Below are positions 1 to 7,906 of a DNA stretch of 19,755 bases, piece by piece. Made by a program: the position numbers and the translations under genes. Positions within the stretch are counted from its first letter, which is position 1, and the number at the start of each line of letters is the position of its first letter. The DNA is from Rubritepida sp. GTDB lineage: Bacteria > Pseudomonadota > Alphaproteobacteria > Acetobacterales > Acetobacteraceae. The notes under the pieces are model-generated. The model worked only from the letters and a program-made list of their open reading frames with translations, was not told the origin of the DNA and ran no database searches. Where the stretch lies: the NCBI GenBank assembly GCA_014376425.1, contig JACMRO010000459.1, positions 1 to 19,755 of the forward strand. The letters are read 5' to 3'.

Positions 1-1845
1 GCCCGGGAGAACTATCTGTGCCTGCTCAATCTCGAGGAAGTGAAGGACCAGCATTCGCTGCGCGACGCGCTGCTGCCGCTGGCGCTGGCCTGCCGCTGGG
101 CCACGGCCACGCGCGACGGCGATATCGTGGGCGGCGACTTTCCGGGCTGGATGATGGAGTTGTTCGGCGGCGCGGTGATCGGCCAGCTGGCGGACAGGCG
201 CGGCGAGTGCATCCGCTCGGCCTGCACGCATTACCGCAAATGCTATGTCGAGCATTCGATACGCCGGGCCAAATCCGCCCGGCTGGTGGTGGCGAATCAT
301 GCGTTGGTGATGGTGCAGGCCGCACTCGGCGGTGGTGAGGACGGGCTGCCGCTGCGCTACGTCTTCGATGAGGGGCACCACATCTTCGATGCCGCGGACG
401 GCGCCTTCTCGGCCGCCATCTCCGGCTTCGAGACGGCCGAGTTGCGCCGCTGGCTGCTGGGCGCCGAGGGTGGTCGTTCCCGCGCCAAGGGGCTGCAACG
501 GCGGATCGAGGACCTGGCCGGCGACCTGCCGGACCTGCTGCTTCCGCTGGAGGAAGCCCTGCGCACGGCCAAGGCACTGCCCCAGCAGGGCTGGCAGGCA
601 CGGCTGGAGGCCGGCCCGGCGCATCCCACGGAGGACTTTCTGCGCGCCATCCGCGGGCAGGTGCTGGCGCGTGCCCAGGATGATGACGGGCAATACGGCA
701 TCGAATGCGACCTGCACCCGATGAACCCCGAACTGGCCGCAACCGCCGCCGCGCTGGAAGCCGCGCTGGGCCAGCTGGAAGCGCCGCTGAAGACCCTGGC
801 CAGCCGCCTGCAGGCCCGGCTGGACGAGAACCCCGAGGAGCTCGAACTGGCCGACAAGATCCGGCTGGAGACCGCCATCCGCGGCATCGAGCGCCGTGCC
901 CTGATGCCCGTCGCCGCCTGGCGCGGCATGCTCAACGCCCTGGCCCGGGTGCCCGAGCCCGGCACCAGGCCGCTGATGGTCGACTGGCTGGCGCTGACCC
1001 GGCGGGAGGCGCGTGACATCGATGCCGGCATGCACCGCCACTGGCTGGACCCCACGGTGCCCTTCGCGTTGAACGTGGCCGCCCCGGCGCATGGCCTGCT
1101 GGTGACCAGCGCCACGCTGCGTGACGAACTGCCGGGGCAGGACATGGAGGAAAGCTGGCGCGCCGCCGAGGCCCGCACCGGTGCTGTGCACTTGGCAAGT
1201 CCGGCCTTGCGCGCCGCCCTGGCCAGCCCCTTCGACTATGCCGGGCAGACCCGCGCCTTCGTGGTGACCGATGTGGACAAGGCGCGCACGCCACAGGTGG
1301 CCGCCGCCATGCAGGGGCTGTTCCAGGCCGCGGGCGGCGGCGCGTTGGGGCTGTTCACCGCCATCCGGCGGCTGCGCGAGGTGGCGCGGATCATCGCGCC
1401 CGCGCTGGAGGCGGCGGGGCTACCGCTCTACGCCCAGCATGTCGATGCGATGGACAATGCCACGCTGGTCGATGTGTTTCGCGCCGAGGAGGATTCCTGC
1501 CTGCTGGGCACTGACGCCATGCGCGACGGGGTTGACGTGCCGGGCCGCTCGCTGCGGCTGCTGGTCTACGACCGGGTGCCGTGGCCGCGGCCGACCATCC
1601 TGCACCGCGAGCGCCGTATCCACCTCAGCGAGGGCGATCCGAAGGGCTTCGACGACGCGCTGGCGCGGCACAAGCTACGGCAGGGGTTCGGCCGCCTGAT
1701 CCGGCGCGGCGATGACCGGGGTGTGTTCGTGCTGTTGGACCGTGGCGCGCCCTCGCGGCTGCTCGCCGGGCTGCCGGTGGAAGCACACCGCGTGTCGCTA
1801 CGGCAGGCGATCGACGAGACGGCGGCGTTTCTGGCGCCTGGGTAG
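1..1845 (+). CDS. DinG/XPD-family Fe-S ATP-dependent DNA helicase (5' partial)
   Basis: The frame is open from base 1, so the N-terminal part with the Walker A motif lies outside the window; a GTG at 40 is only an internal codon. Superfamily 2 helicases of the DinG/XPD type unwind DNA 5'-3' using ATP and an Fe-S cluster and act in repair and in resolving R-loops or blocked forks. Visible here: four cysteines in Fe-S spacing (codons at 19, 208, 223 and 241, in NYLCL and ECIRSACTHYRKC), then VANHAL, and a DEGH box at 367-378 (DEAH variant, motif II). Near the C-terminus come GTDAMRDGVDVPG (motif V) and QGFGRLIRRGDDRGVF (motif VI, arginine finger) around 1681-1725. The remaining 614 residues match the C-terminal two thirds of the family. 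No partner gene is visible upstream. Which subgroup (DinG or YoaA-like) cannot be told without the start. Confidence 0.9.
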   Translation, partial: ARENYLCLLNLEEVKDQHSLRDALLPLALACRWATATRDGDIVGGDFPGWMMELFGGAVIGQLADRRGECIRSACTHYRKCYVEHSIRRAKSARLVVANHALVMVQAALGGGEDGLPLRYVFDEGHHIFDAADGAFSAAISGFETAELRRWLLGAEGGRSRAKGLQRRIEDLAGDLPDLLLPLEEALRTAKALPQQGWQARLEAGPAHPTEDFLRAIRGQVLARAQDDDGQYGIECDLHPMNPELAATAAALEAALGQLEAPLKTLASRLQARLDENPEELELADKIRLETAIRGIERRALMPVAAWRGMLNALARVPEPGTRPLMVDWLALTRREARDIDAGMHRHWLDPTVPFALNVAAPAHGLLVTSATLRDELPGQDMEESWRAAEARTGAVHLASPALRAALASPFDYAGQTRAFVVTDVDKARTPQVAAAMQGLFQAAGGGALGLFTAIRRLREVARIIAPALEAAGLPLYAQHVDAMDNATLVDVFRAEEDSCLLGTDAMRDGVDVPGRSLRLLVYDRVPWPRPTILHRERRIHLSEGDPKGFDDALARHKLRQGFGRLIRRGDDRGVFVLLDRGAPSRLLAGLPVEAHRVSLRQAIDETAAFLAPG

Positions 1846-1857
1846 CCCCGTCGCGGC

Positions 1858-2115
1858 GCGGCCCCTGCCCCGTACCTCGGTGGGGCCGATCCTCCCGCTA
1901 TGGTGCGGCCGATTGTCCCACCGCGGTGCGGCCGATCCTCCCACTGCGGTGCTGCCGGTCCCCCCGCCGCGGCGCGGCCGATCCTCCGACTACGGTGCCG
2001 CCAGTCCCCCCGCCGCGGTGCGGCCGATCCCCGTGCCGCGGTGCGACCTATCCTCCCGCCGCGGCGCGGCCAGTCCCGCCGCGGCGCGGCCAGTCCCCCC
2101 GCTGCGGCGCGGCCA
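1858..2115. repeat. Degenerate 23-bp tandem repeat array
   Basis: The gap between the helicase and the TerB-like gene (1846-2149) is almost filled by head-to-tail units. A 24-nt degenerate unit sits at 1858-1881, then units start at 1882, 1905, 1928, 1951, 1974, 1997, 2020, 2043, 2066 (20 nt) and 2086, with a partial unit from 2109. Most units hold a CGGCCG-like hexamer, a pyrimidine-rich centre (ATCCTCCC or AGTCCCCCC) and a CCGCGG-like hexamer, so GCGGC and GCCGC arms can pair into a small hairpin in each. The unit is not a multiple of three, and several frames on both strands stay open through it without any family resemblance, so I treat it as non-coding. Confidence 0.85.
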
Positions 2116-2149
2116 TTGACCCCGGCGCCCGACCGGGCCACCAACTCTC

Positions 2150-2572
2150 ATGCCCTCGACCCAGACCGCCTTCACCGCACAGGAAGCCCTGCTCGCCGCC
2201 ATGGTAATCATGGGGGCCTCAGGAAAGCGCATGAGCGACGCCGAAATCGCCCAGATGGTCCGCCTGGTGCGTGACCTGCCGGCCTTCGCCGAAACGACGC
2301 CCGAGGACATCGCCCGCGTCAGTGAGCAATGCACGACCCTGCTGGATCGCCGCGACGGGCTCGAGGATGCCTTCACGCTGATGCGCGACGCCCTGCCGAT
2401 GCGGCTGCGTGAGACCGCCTATCTGCTGGCCTGCGAGGTGGCGGCGGCCGATGGCGACGTGATGCAGGAAGAATTGCAGCTGCTGTCCAACCTGCGGCTG
2501 GGGCTGGACCTGGAGCTGCTGGTGGCCGGCGCGATCGAACGTGCCGCCCGCGCCCGCTATCAGGTGCTGTAG
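2150..2572 (+). CDS. TerB-like (tellurite resistance TerB family) protein
   Basis: This 140-residue soluble, helical protein resembles the TerB/DjlA-N superfamily. The N-terminal half has AMVIMGASGKRMSDAEI and the second half has LACEVAAADGDVMQEE, the acidic metal-binding-type turn typical of the fold. Family members are linked to tellurite resistance or to stress-related protein scaffolds, but stand-alone chromosomal copies like this one have no proven role. The ATG at 2150 has no clear Shine-Dalgarno sequence; it sits just after the 23-bp repeat array. The 3' end overlaps the convergent gph gene by 13 bases (2560-2572). No other ter genes are present, so a full tellurite operon is not supported. 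Confidence 0.75.
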   Translation: MPSTQTAFTAQEALLAAMVIMGASGKRMSDAEIAQMVRLVRDLPAFAETTPEDIARVSEQCTTLLDRRDGLEDAFTLMRDALPMRLRETAYLLACEVAAADGDVMQEELQLLSNLRLGLDLELLVAGAIERAARARYQVL

Positions 2573-3195
2573 AGCAGCGCCTTCGCCGCGGCGACGTCGG
2601 CGGCCACCGGGTTGTCGCCCGCCATCCAGGCCGCGCCGTAGCCCCAGCCGGCGAAGACCGCCGGGATAGAGGCTCCGCGCGCCGCCAGCATGTCGTTGGC
2701 ATGGTCGCCCAGCATCACCGCCCGCCCGCCGCCGGCCAGGCCCATGGTGGCCAGCAGATGCGCCGGGTCGGGTTTTCGCGTGGCGAAGCTGTCGCCGCCG
2801 CCGACGGCGCGAAAGTGCCCGGAGATGCCGAAATGCGCCAGCACGGCACGGGCCGGGGCGGCGGGCTTGTTGGTGCAGACGGCCAGGCGCCAGCCCTCGG
2901 CCAGCAGGCTTTCCAGCAGGGCCGTGATGCCGGGGAACAGCCGGGTCAGTGGCCCGCCCTCCAGGTCTGGATCGGCGCTGAAGGCGGCCACCGCGCCCTC
3001 CGGCACCGGGGCCGCGCGGGCGGCGAAGGCGCGATCCAGCAGGACGCGCGCACCATCACCGATCATGCCCGCGACCTCCGCCAGGGCCAACGGTTCCAGC
3101 CCCGCTGCCGCCAGCCGCCGGTTGACCGCGAGGCGGATGTCGGGCGCCGTGTCCAGCAGGGTTCCATCGAGATCGAAGACGGCAAGGCGGTGCAT
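2560..3195 (-). CDS. gph: Phosphoglycolate phosphatase, HAD superfamily
   Basis: This 211-residue HAD hydrolase probably dephosphorylates 2-phosphoglycolate arising from DNA repair or photorespiration-like chemistry in the cytosol. Motif I is FDLDGTLLDT at residues 7-16 (nucleophile D8, general acid D10). Motif II is in AVCTNKP, motif III is the lysine in RKPDP, and motif IV is MLGDHANDM. A cap domain lies between motifs I and II. ATG 3195 is chosen because it places motif I at the usual distance; an in-frame ATG at 3213 would add MWHGLA. It is divergent from glmU across a 147-bp gap with an 11-bp repeat, and convergent with the TerB-like gene, overlapping it by 13 bases. Substrate within the Gph/PGP branch is inferred from sequence only. 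Confidence 0.85.
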   Translation of the reverse strand: MHRLAVFDLDGTLLDTAPDIRLAVNRRLAAAGLEPLALAEVAGMIGDGARVLLDRAFAARAAPVPEGAVAAFSADPDLEGGPLTRLFPGITALLESLLAEGWRLAVCTNKPAAPARAVLAHFGISGHFRAVGGGDSFATRKPDPAHLLATMGLAGGGRAVMLGDHANDMLAARGASIPAVFAGWGYGAAWMAGDNPVAADVAAAKALLYST

Positions 3196-3240
3196 GGCCA
3201 GGCCATGCCACATGCGGCAATCGTTGTTCAATGGCCCAAG

Positions 3241-3269
3241 GGTCGGTAGCTGGTCGGTAGCTGGTCGGT
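3241..3269. repeat. 11-bp tandem repeat (GGTCGGTAGCT, 2.6 copies)
   Basis: Two perfect 11-bp units (3241-3251, 3252-3262) are followed by a partial third (GGTCGGT, 3263-3269). They lie in the divergent gph/glmU control region (3196-3342). Direct repeats in a divergent promoter region could be operator sites or slippage products; no -10/-35 pair convinced me around them. Confidence 0.7.
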
Positions 3270-3342
3270 GCCGGTTTATTGGCAGTTCATTGGCGCAGGG
3301 TGGCAGGGGCTTGCGGTCAGGCGGCGGCTGCGGCACGCAACC

Positions 3343-4647
3343 ATGATGCCAGCTGCCATTCTGCTCGCCGCGGGGATGGGCACCCGCATGAAGTCCAAGC
3401 AGCCCAAGGCGCTGCACCCGCTGGGCGGCCGGCCGATGCTGCGGCATCTGCTTGCCGCGGTGGAACAGGTGTTCGACAGCGTCGTCGTCGTCGTCGGTCC
3501 GGGCATGGAGGCGCTGGCGAAGGTGGCCGCACCGCATGCGGTCGTGGTGCAGGCGGAGCGCCTGGGCACTGCGCATGCCGCCCGCATGGCCGCGCCGCTG
3601 CTGGCCGGCTATGCCGGCGACGTGGCAGTGCTCTACGCCGACAACCCGCTGATCGGCGCCGGGACGCTGCGCCGGCTGGTCGATGCCCGCGCCGATGCGG
3701 GGCTGACGTTGCTGGCCATGCGCCCGACTGACCCGGCGAAGTATGGACGGCTGGTGACCGATGTTGCCGGCGATGTTCAGCGCATTGTCGAATGGGCTGA
3801 CGCGTCGGCGGCGGAGCGTGCTATCGGGCTGTGCAACGCGGGCGTGATCTGCGCCCCAGCCGCGCGGTTGTTTCCCTGGCTCGACGCCGTGCGGGCGGAT
3901 AATGCGGCGGGCGAGTTTTACTTGACCGACGTGGTTGCGCTGGCGGCGGCCGGGGCCGCCCGTTGCGTCGCCGTCGAGGCGCCGGAGGCGGAGCTTCGCG
4001 GCATCAACAGCCGCGCCGAGCTGGCGGCGGCCGAGGCCACGCTGCAATCCGTGTTGCGTGCCGCGGCGATGGCCGGCGGCGCCACGCTGGTCGCGCCCGG
4101 CACCGTGTTCCTGCACTACGACACGGTGCTGGAACCGGACACGCTGGTGGAGCCGCATGTCGTCTTTGGCCCTGGCGTGCGTGTGGCCTCGGGCGCCACC
4201 ATCCGCGCCTTCAGCCACCTTGAGGGCTGCGTGGTGCGGGCTGGCGCCATCGTCGGGCCCTATGCCCGGCTGCGGCCCGGTGCCGATGTGGGGGAGGCCG
4301 CGCATGTCGGCAATTTCGTGGAGCTCAAGGCGACGGTGTTGGAGGCTGGCGCGAAGGCCAACCATCTCAGCTATCTGGGCGATGCTCGGATTGGCGCCGG
4401 GGCGAATATCGGCGCGGGCACCATCACCTGCAATTACGATGGCGTGAGCAAGCACCGAACCGAAATCGGTGCTGGCGCGTTCATCGGCAGCAACAGCGCG
4501 CTGGTGGCGCCGGTTCGGGTCGGCGCGCGGGCGCTGATCGCCGCCGGCAGCGTGGTGGTGGATGACGTGCCGGACGATGCCCTGGCGGTGGCGCGCGGGC
4601 GACAGGTGAACAAGGCCGGGCGTGGCTTCAAGGGAAAGAGCAAGTGA
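3343..4647 (+). CDS. glmU: Bifunctional UDP-GlcNAc pyrophosphorylase / GlcN-1-P acetyltransferase
   Basis: GlmU makes UDP-N-acetylglucosamine, the precursor of peptidoglycan and lipid A: it acetylates glucosamine-1-phosphate and then couples it to UTP. The N-terminal uridyltransferase domain (about residues 1-220) opens with LLAAGMGTRMKS followed by PKALHPLGG, and the metal-binding aspartate is D100 in LYADNPLI. The C-terminal left-handed beta-helix (about 250-425) has GNFVELK, NIGAGTITCNYDG and FIGSNSALVAPVRVG. The 434 residues are slightly shorter than the E. coli enzyme. ATG 3343 (or the adjacent ATG 3346) is preferred over an upstream GTG at 3268 because the family begins right at this motif; no strong ribosome binding site is seen. 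glmS follows on the same strand after 160 bases, placing two steps of the same pathway together. Confidence 0.95.
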   Translation: MMPAAILLAAGMGTRMKSKQPKALHPLGGRPMLRHLLAAVEQVFDSVVVVVGPGMEALAKVAAPHAVVVQAERLGTAHAARMAAPLLAGYAGDVAVLYADNPLIGAGTLRRLVDARADAGLTLLAMRPTDPAKYGRLVTDVAGDVQRIVEWADASAAERAIGLCNAGVICAPAARLFPWLDAVRADNAAGEFYLTDVVALAAAGAARCVAVEAPEAELRGINSRAELAAAEATLQSVLRAAAMAGGATLVAPGTVFLHYDTVLEPDTLVEPHVVFGPGVRVASGATIRAFSHLEGCVVRAGAIVGPYARLRPGADVGEAAHVGNFVELKATVLEAGAKANHLSYLGDARIGAGANIGAGTITCNYDGVSKHRTEIGAGAFIGSNSALVAPVRVGARALIAAGSVVVDDVPDDALAVARGRQVNKAGRGFKGKSK

Positions 4648-4669
4648 TGACGGGATTGACCTCGAGGCC

Positions 4670-4806
4670 GCGTGACCGCAGCGCCGTTCGGGCCGCAGGA
4701 CTGGACCGGCCGACACAGCCGCAGACCGTCGTGTTGCCGTTTGATTGCCGCAGGGCCGCATGGCCCGCAGGACTGGATCGGCCAGCGCGGCCGCAGGTCG
4801 CCGCAT
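4670..4806. repeat. Imperfect 72-bp direct duplication upstream of glmS
   Basis: The glmU-glmS gap holds two similar blocks. The cores at 4693-4711 and 4765-4783 are 19 bases with one mismatch (CCGCAGGACTGGAYCGGCC) at a spacing of 72 bases, and both flanks also align (TGA...GCAG...GCCG before, CCGCAG after). Its GGATCGGCC element is the reverse complement of the GGCCGATCC found in several units of the 1858-2115 array. It lies within the glmS leader, so it may be regulatory, but no hairpin-terminator or promoter is evident. Confidence 0.65.
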
Positions 4807-4807
4807 A

Positions 4808-6631
4808 ATGTGCGGAATCATGGGCGTTATTGGGATCGAAGCGGCTGCCCCCCGCATGCTCGAAGGCCTGCGCCGGCTGGAATATCGCGGCTATGACAGC
4901 GCCGGCCTTGCCACGCTGGTCGATGGCCGCATCGAGCGCCGGCGCGCCGAGGGCAAGCTCGGCAACCTGGCAGCGGCATTGCAAGCCAGCCCGCTGCCCG
5001 GCCTGACCGGCATCGGCCACACCCGCTGGGCCACCCATGGCGGGCCGACCGAACGCAATGCCCATCCCCATGCCACCGCCCGTGTCGCCGCCGTGCACAA
5101 CGGCATCATCGAGAATTTTTCCGAGCTGCGGGCCGAGCTGGGAGCCGCCGGCCAGGTCTTCACTTCGGATACCGACACCGAGACGGTGGTTCAGCTGCTC
5201 GACCTTTTGCTCGCCCGGGGCATGACGCCCGAGGAAGCCGCACCGGCCGCGCTCAAGCGCCTGCGCGGCGCCTTCGCCATGGCCTTCCTGTTCGCCGGCC
5301 GGCCCGACCTGCTGATCGTCGCCCGGCACGGCCCGGCGCTGGCGGTGGGCTATGGCGAGGGCGAGATGTATGTCGGCAACGACGCTCTGGCGCTGGCGCC
5401 GTTGACCCGCCGGATCTCCTATCTCGAGGATGGTGACTGGGCGGTGCTTAGCCCCCAGGGCGTGCGCTTCATGGATCTGGACGGAAACACCGTGCAGCGG
5501 CCGGAGCGACCGACTCATGTCTCGGCCGAGACCATGGGGAAGGGCAACCACCGGCACTTCATGGAGAAGGAGCTGCACGAGCATCCGGCCGTGCTGGGGG
5601 ACACGCTGCGGCAGTATATGGACCCGGCGAGCCGCAGCATTTCCCTGCCTGCCCTGCCCTTCGATGCGGCGCGGGTGCCGCGCATCACCATCAGCGCCTG
5701 CGGCAGCGCCTTCCTGGCTGGCCAGGTCGGCAAATACTGGATTGAACAGCTGGCCCGGCTGCCCTGCGACGCCGATGTGGCGAGCGAGCTGCGCTACCGT
5801 GACCCACCGCTGCCCGAAGGTGGTGCGGCCCTGCTGGTCAGCCAGTCGGGTGAGACGGCGGACACGCTGGCGGCGCTGGCGCTGCTGCGGGCGCGGGGCC
5901 AGACCGTGCTGTCTATCGTCAACGTGCCGGAATCGAGCATGGCGCGGTTGAGCCACGCTGCCCTGCTGACGGTGGCGGGGCCCGAGATCGGCGTTGCATC
6001 CACCAAGGCCTTCACCGCGCAGCTGATGGTGCTGGCCTGCTTGGCCATTGGCATGGGCCGCGCCCGGGGCACGTTGGATGACGCGGCGGCGGCAGAGCTG
6101 ACCGCGGCGTTGCTGGAGGTGCCCGAACATGCCGCCGGCATCCTGGAGCGTGACGACGAAATCCACGCCCTGGCGGTGGAGGTCGCGAAGGCGCGGGATG
6201 TGCTGTTCCTCGGCCGTGGCAGCCTTTACCCCATCGCCCTGGAAGGCGCGCTGAAGCTGAAGGAAATCAGCTACATCCACGCCGAAGGCTACGCCGCGGG
6301 CGAGATGAAGCACGGGCCGATCGCGCTGATCGACCCAGCCGTGCCGGTCATCGCCCTCGCCCCTTCCGGCCCGCTTTTCGAGAAGACGGTGAGCAACCTG
6401 CAGGAGGCGGCGGCGCGTGGCGGCCGCATCATGGCCTTCACCGACGAGGCCGGTGCCGCCGTGCTGCGCGGCTTTGCCGAGCGGGTGGTGGTGCTGCCGC
6501 AGGTGCATCCCTTCGCGGCGCCGATTTTGCACGCCATTCCGGTGCAGCTGCTGGCGTATCATGTGGCGGTGCTGAAGGGCACCGATGTGGACCAGCCGCG
6601 CAACCTGGCCAAATCCGTCACGGTGGAATGA
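4808..6631 (+). CDS. glmS: Glutamine--fructose-6-phosphate aminotransferase (isomerizing)
   Basis: GlmS converts fructose-6-phosphate and glutamine to glucosamine-6-phosphate, the first committed step to UDP-GlcNAc. The start is fixed by chemistry: MCGIMGVIG puts the catalytic cysteine at residue 2, to be exposed after removal of Met. The Ntn amidotransferase domain (about 1-240) has RLEYRGYDSAG, GHTRWATHG and VHNGIIEN. The two SIS sugar-isomerase domains contain SACGSAFLAG and SQSGETADTL, and the C-terminus has STKAFTAQL, HAEGYAAGEMKHGPIALID and DQPRNLAKSVTVE, the ending that carries the active-site loop. The 607 residues agree with the family. No strong Shine-Dalgarno sequence precedes it. 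It lies 160 bases after glmU and ends 9 bases before a convergent gene. No glmS ribozyme was recognised in the short leader. Confidence 0.97.
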   Translation: MCGIMGVIGIEAAAPRMLEGLRRLEYRGYDSAGLATLVDGRIERRRAEGKLGNLAAALQASPLPGLTGIGHTRWATHGGPTERNAHPHATARVAAVHNGIIENFSELRAELGAAGQVFTSDTDTETVVQLLDLLLARGMTPEEAAPAALKRLRGAFAMAFLFAGRPDLLIVARHGPALAVGYGEGEMYVGNDALALAPLTRRISYLEDGDWAVLSPQGVRFMDLDGNTVQRPERPTHVSAETMGKGNHRHFMEKELHEHPAVLGDTLRQYMDPASRSISLPALPFDAARVPRITISACGSAFLAGQVGKYWIEQLARLPCDADVASELRYRDPPLPEGGAALLVSQSGETADTLAALALLRARGQTVLSIVNVPESSMARLSHAALLTVAGPEIGVASTKAFTAQLMVLACLAIGMGRARGTLDDAAAAELTAALLEVPEHAAGILERDDEIHALAVEVAKARDVLFLGRGSLYPIALEGALKLKEISYIHAEGYAAGEMKHGPIALIDPAVPVIALAPSGPLFEKTVSNLQEAAARGGRIMAFTDEAGAAVLRGFAERVVVLPQVHPFAAPILHAIPVQLLAYHVAVLKGTDVDQPRNLAKSVTVE

Positions 6632-6640
6632 CGGTGGCCG

Positions 6641-7906
6641 TCAGAACGTCGTCGTCTTGATGGCGTGGGTCAGGAACAGCTTCGGCACTGCGTGATGAAG
6701 GTCGTTGGGTGGGACGACGCCGCGGGCATGCCGCCGCAGGAAGGCGTCGGTCATCTTCAGGTAGAAGTAGGAGGGGTGGACGGCGTTGCCGATGGATTTC
6801 TGCACCGTGCCATCACCGCCGTTAATTCGCGGCTGCTCCCTGGCGATGAACAGATCGGGGTCGGTCACCGTGCTGCCCTGGTAAATGCGCAGCACCCGGC
6901 CCTCCGCGCCATTGGCGAACCAGGAGCGGATGCGGCCGCGGAAGATCTGCAGCTGCCCTTCGCCGAACCACGAGTCAAAGACGAAGATGCCCTTCAGCGT
7001 GCTGGCCAGGCGTGAGCCTTGCAGCCCCGCCAGCACGTTGTTCATCAGCCGGCCGCCCTCGCTGAAGCTCGCCAGCGCCACCGACTGGATGCCCGCACCG
7101 ACCGAGAGCTGCCGGCCCGCGCGCAGCATACGGTCCACCTCGGTCAGGATGTTCGATAGTACGCTCGCGTTGGCGATGACCTCGGGGTTGCCGCTCTCGC
7201 CGAACAGGAAGCAGAACACCGCACGCGACCGCGCCAGTTCGCAATTCGCCAGCATCTGATGATTGGTCGCCGCCGCATCGGTCAGGTAGATCTCGGCGAC
7301 CGTCTTGACGGTGAAGCCGGCATGCTTCGGCGGCTTGAAAAAGAAGATGTACTTGCCGCTGATCGGGATCGCGCTGGTGGGGACATAGACGCCGATGATC
7401 GACCGGCCGCCGATCCACTGGAAGAAATACAGCGACCAGGGGCTGACCATGGCCGTCGACGGCCGCGGGAAGGCGGCGCCCAGCACGTCGGTGCCGAAAT
7501 CGAAGACCTGAAAGCCGCTGGAGATCCGTGGCAGGATGGTACTGGTCACGTCCTTCAGGCGGGGGACGGCAAGGTCGAGCGTGATGACCAGGCCGGTGAA
7601 CATCGTGCCGGTGACGGACTGCCGCAGCACGAGCCCGCCGCCGCCGATGAGCAGCGGATTGCCGAAGGTGAAGATCAGCGTGAAGCCCTCGGTCTGATCC
7701 CAGAATTCCTGCCCGGTGACGGCAAGTTCGAAGCCTGCGGTGCCGTTCAGGACGTCGGGCAACGCGACCATGCCGCCGAAACCGCCGGCTTGTCGCGACA
7801 GCGGCTGAAACGCGCCGATGCCGCCCGTGCGGACGCTGCAGGCGGAGCGCCCGGTCGCCGAAGCGCCATCCGCGAAGAGCAGCCGAACGATGAGACGCGC
7901 TTGCAT
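6641..7906 (-). CDS. Uncharacterised 421-residue protein, alpha/beta-hydrolase-like C-terminal half
   Basis: I do not recognise a named family. ATG 7906 is chosen because a strong GGAGGG sits five bases upstream (plus strand 7912-7917); the frame is open further up but without signals. Residues 1-160 are beta-rich and hydrophobic (GFTLIFTFGNPLLIGGGG, GTMFTGLVITLDL), without a signal peptide. From about residue 165 the pattern of buried strands and helices recalls an alpha/beta hydrolase: GKYIFFFKPPKHAG, then SVALASFSEGGRLMNN (S282 in a nucleophile-elbow-like turn), GIFVFDSWFG (D311), and HPSY and DLHHAVP (H377, H404/H405) near the end. That would give a Ser-Asp-His order, but the elbow is not the classic GxSxG, so this is inference. 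GC is visibly lower than in the neighbours (34 of 60 bases in the line at 7321 against 48 of 60 at 9481), suggesting transfer. It converges on glmS and diverges from the YCII operon. Confidence 0.75.
   Translation of the reverse strand: MQARLIVRLLFADGASATGRSACSVRTGGIGAFQPLSRQAGGFGGMVALPDVLNGTAGFELAVTGQEFWDQTEGFTLIFTFGNPLLIGGGGLVLRQSVTGTMFTGLVITLDLAVPRLKDVTSTILPRISSGFQVFDFGTDVLGAAFPRPSTAMVSPWSLYFFQWIGGRSIIGVYVPTSAIPISGKYIFFFKPPKHAGFTVKTVAEIYLTDAAATNHQMLANCELARSRAVFCFLFGESGNPEVIANASVLSNILTEVDRMLRAGRQLSVGAGIQSVALASFSEGGRLMNNVLAGLQGSRLASTLKGIFVFDSWFGEGQLQIFRGRIRSWFANGAEGRVLRIYQGSTVTDPDLFIAREQPRINGGDGTVQKSIGNAVHPSYFYLKMTDAFLRRHARGVVPPNDLHHAVPKLFLTHAIKTTTF

Noticed and set aside
1858..2115. CRISPR array
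   Set aside because: The units are contiguous without unique spacers, vary in sequence, and no cas genes are near.
1566..2376. Long open frames on both strands across the 23-bp array (proline/arginine/alanine-rich products)
   Set aside because: They arise because the GC-rich repeat lacks stop codons in several frames; the unit is not a multiple of three and no family resemblance or ribosome binding site is seen.
2150..2572. Full tellurite resistance (ter) operon
   Set aside because: Only one TerB-like protein is present; no TerA, TerC, TerD or TerE neighbours occur in the window.
4648..4807. glmS ribozyme or riboswitch in the glmS leader
   Set aside because: The glmS ribozyme is known from Gram-positive bacteria and no matching conserved core is seen; the region is explained by a duplicated repeat.
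2560..4857. A 765-residue minus-strand reading frame covering gph and glmU
   Set aside because: Only the last 211 residues are real (gph); the remainder is antisense to glmU and has low-complexity composition.
4628..6562. A 644-residue minus-strand frame antisense to glmS
   Set aside because: glmS has every diagnostic motif on the plus strand; the antisense frame is a product of GC-rich codon bias.
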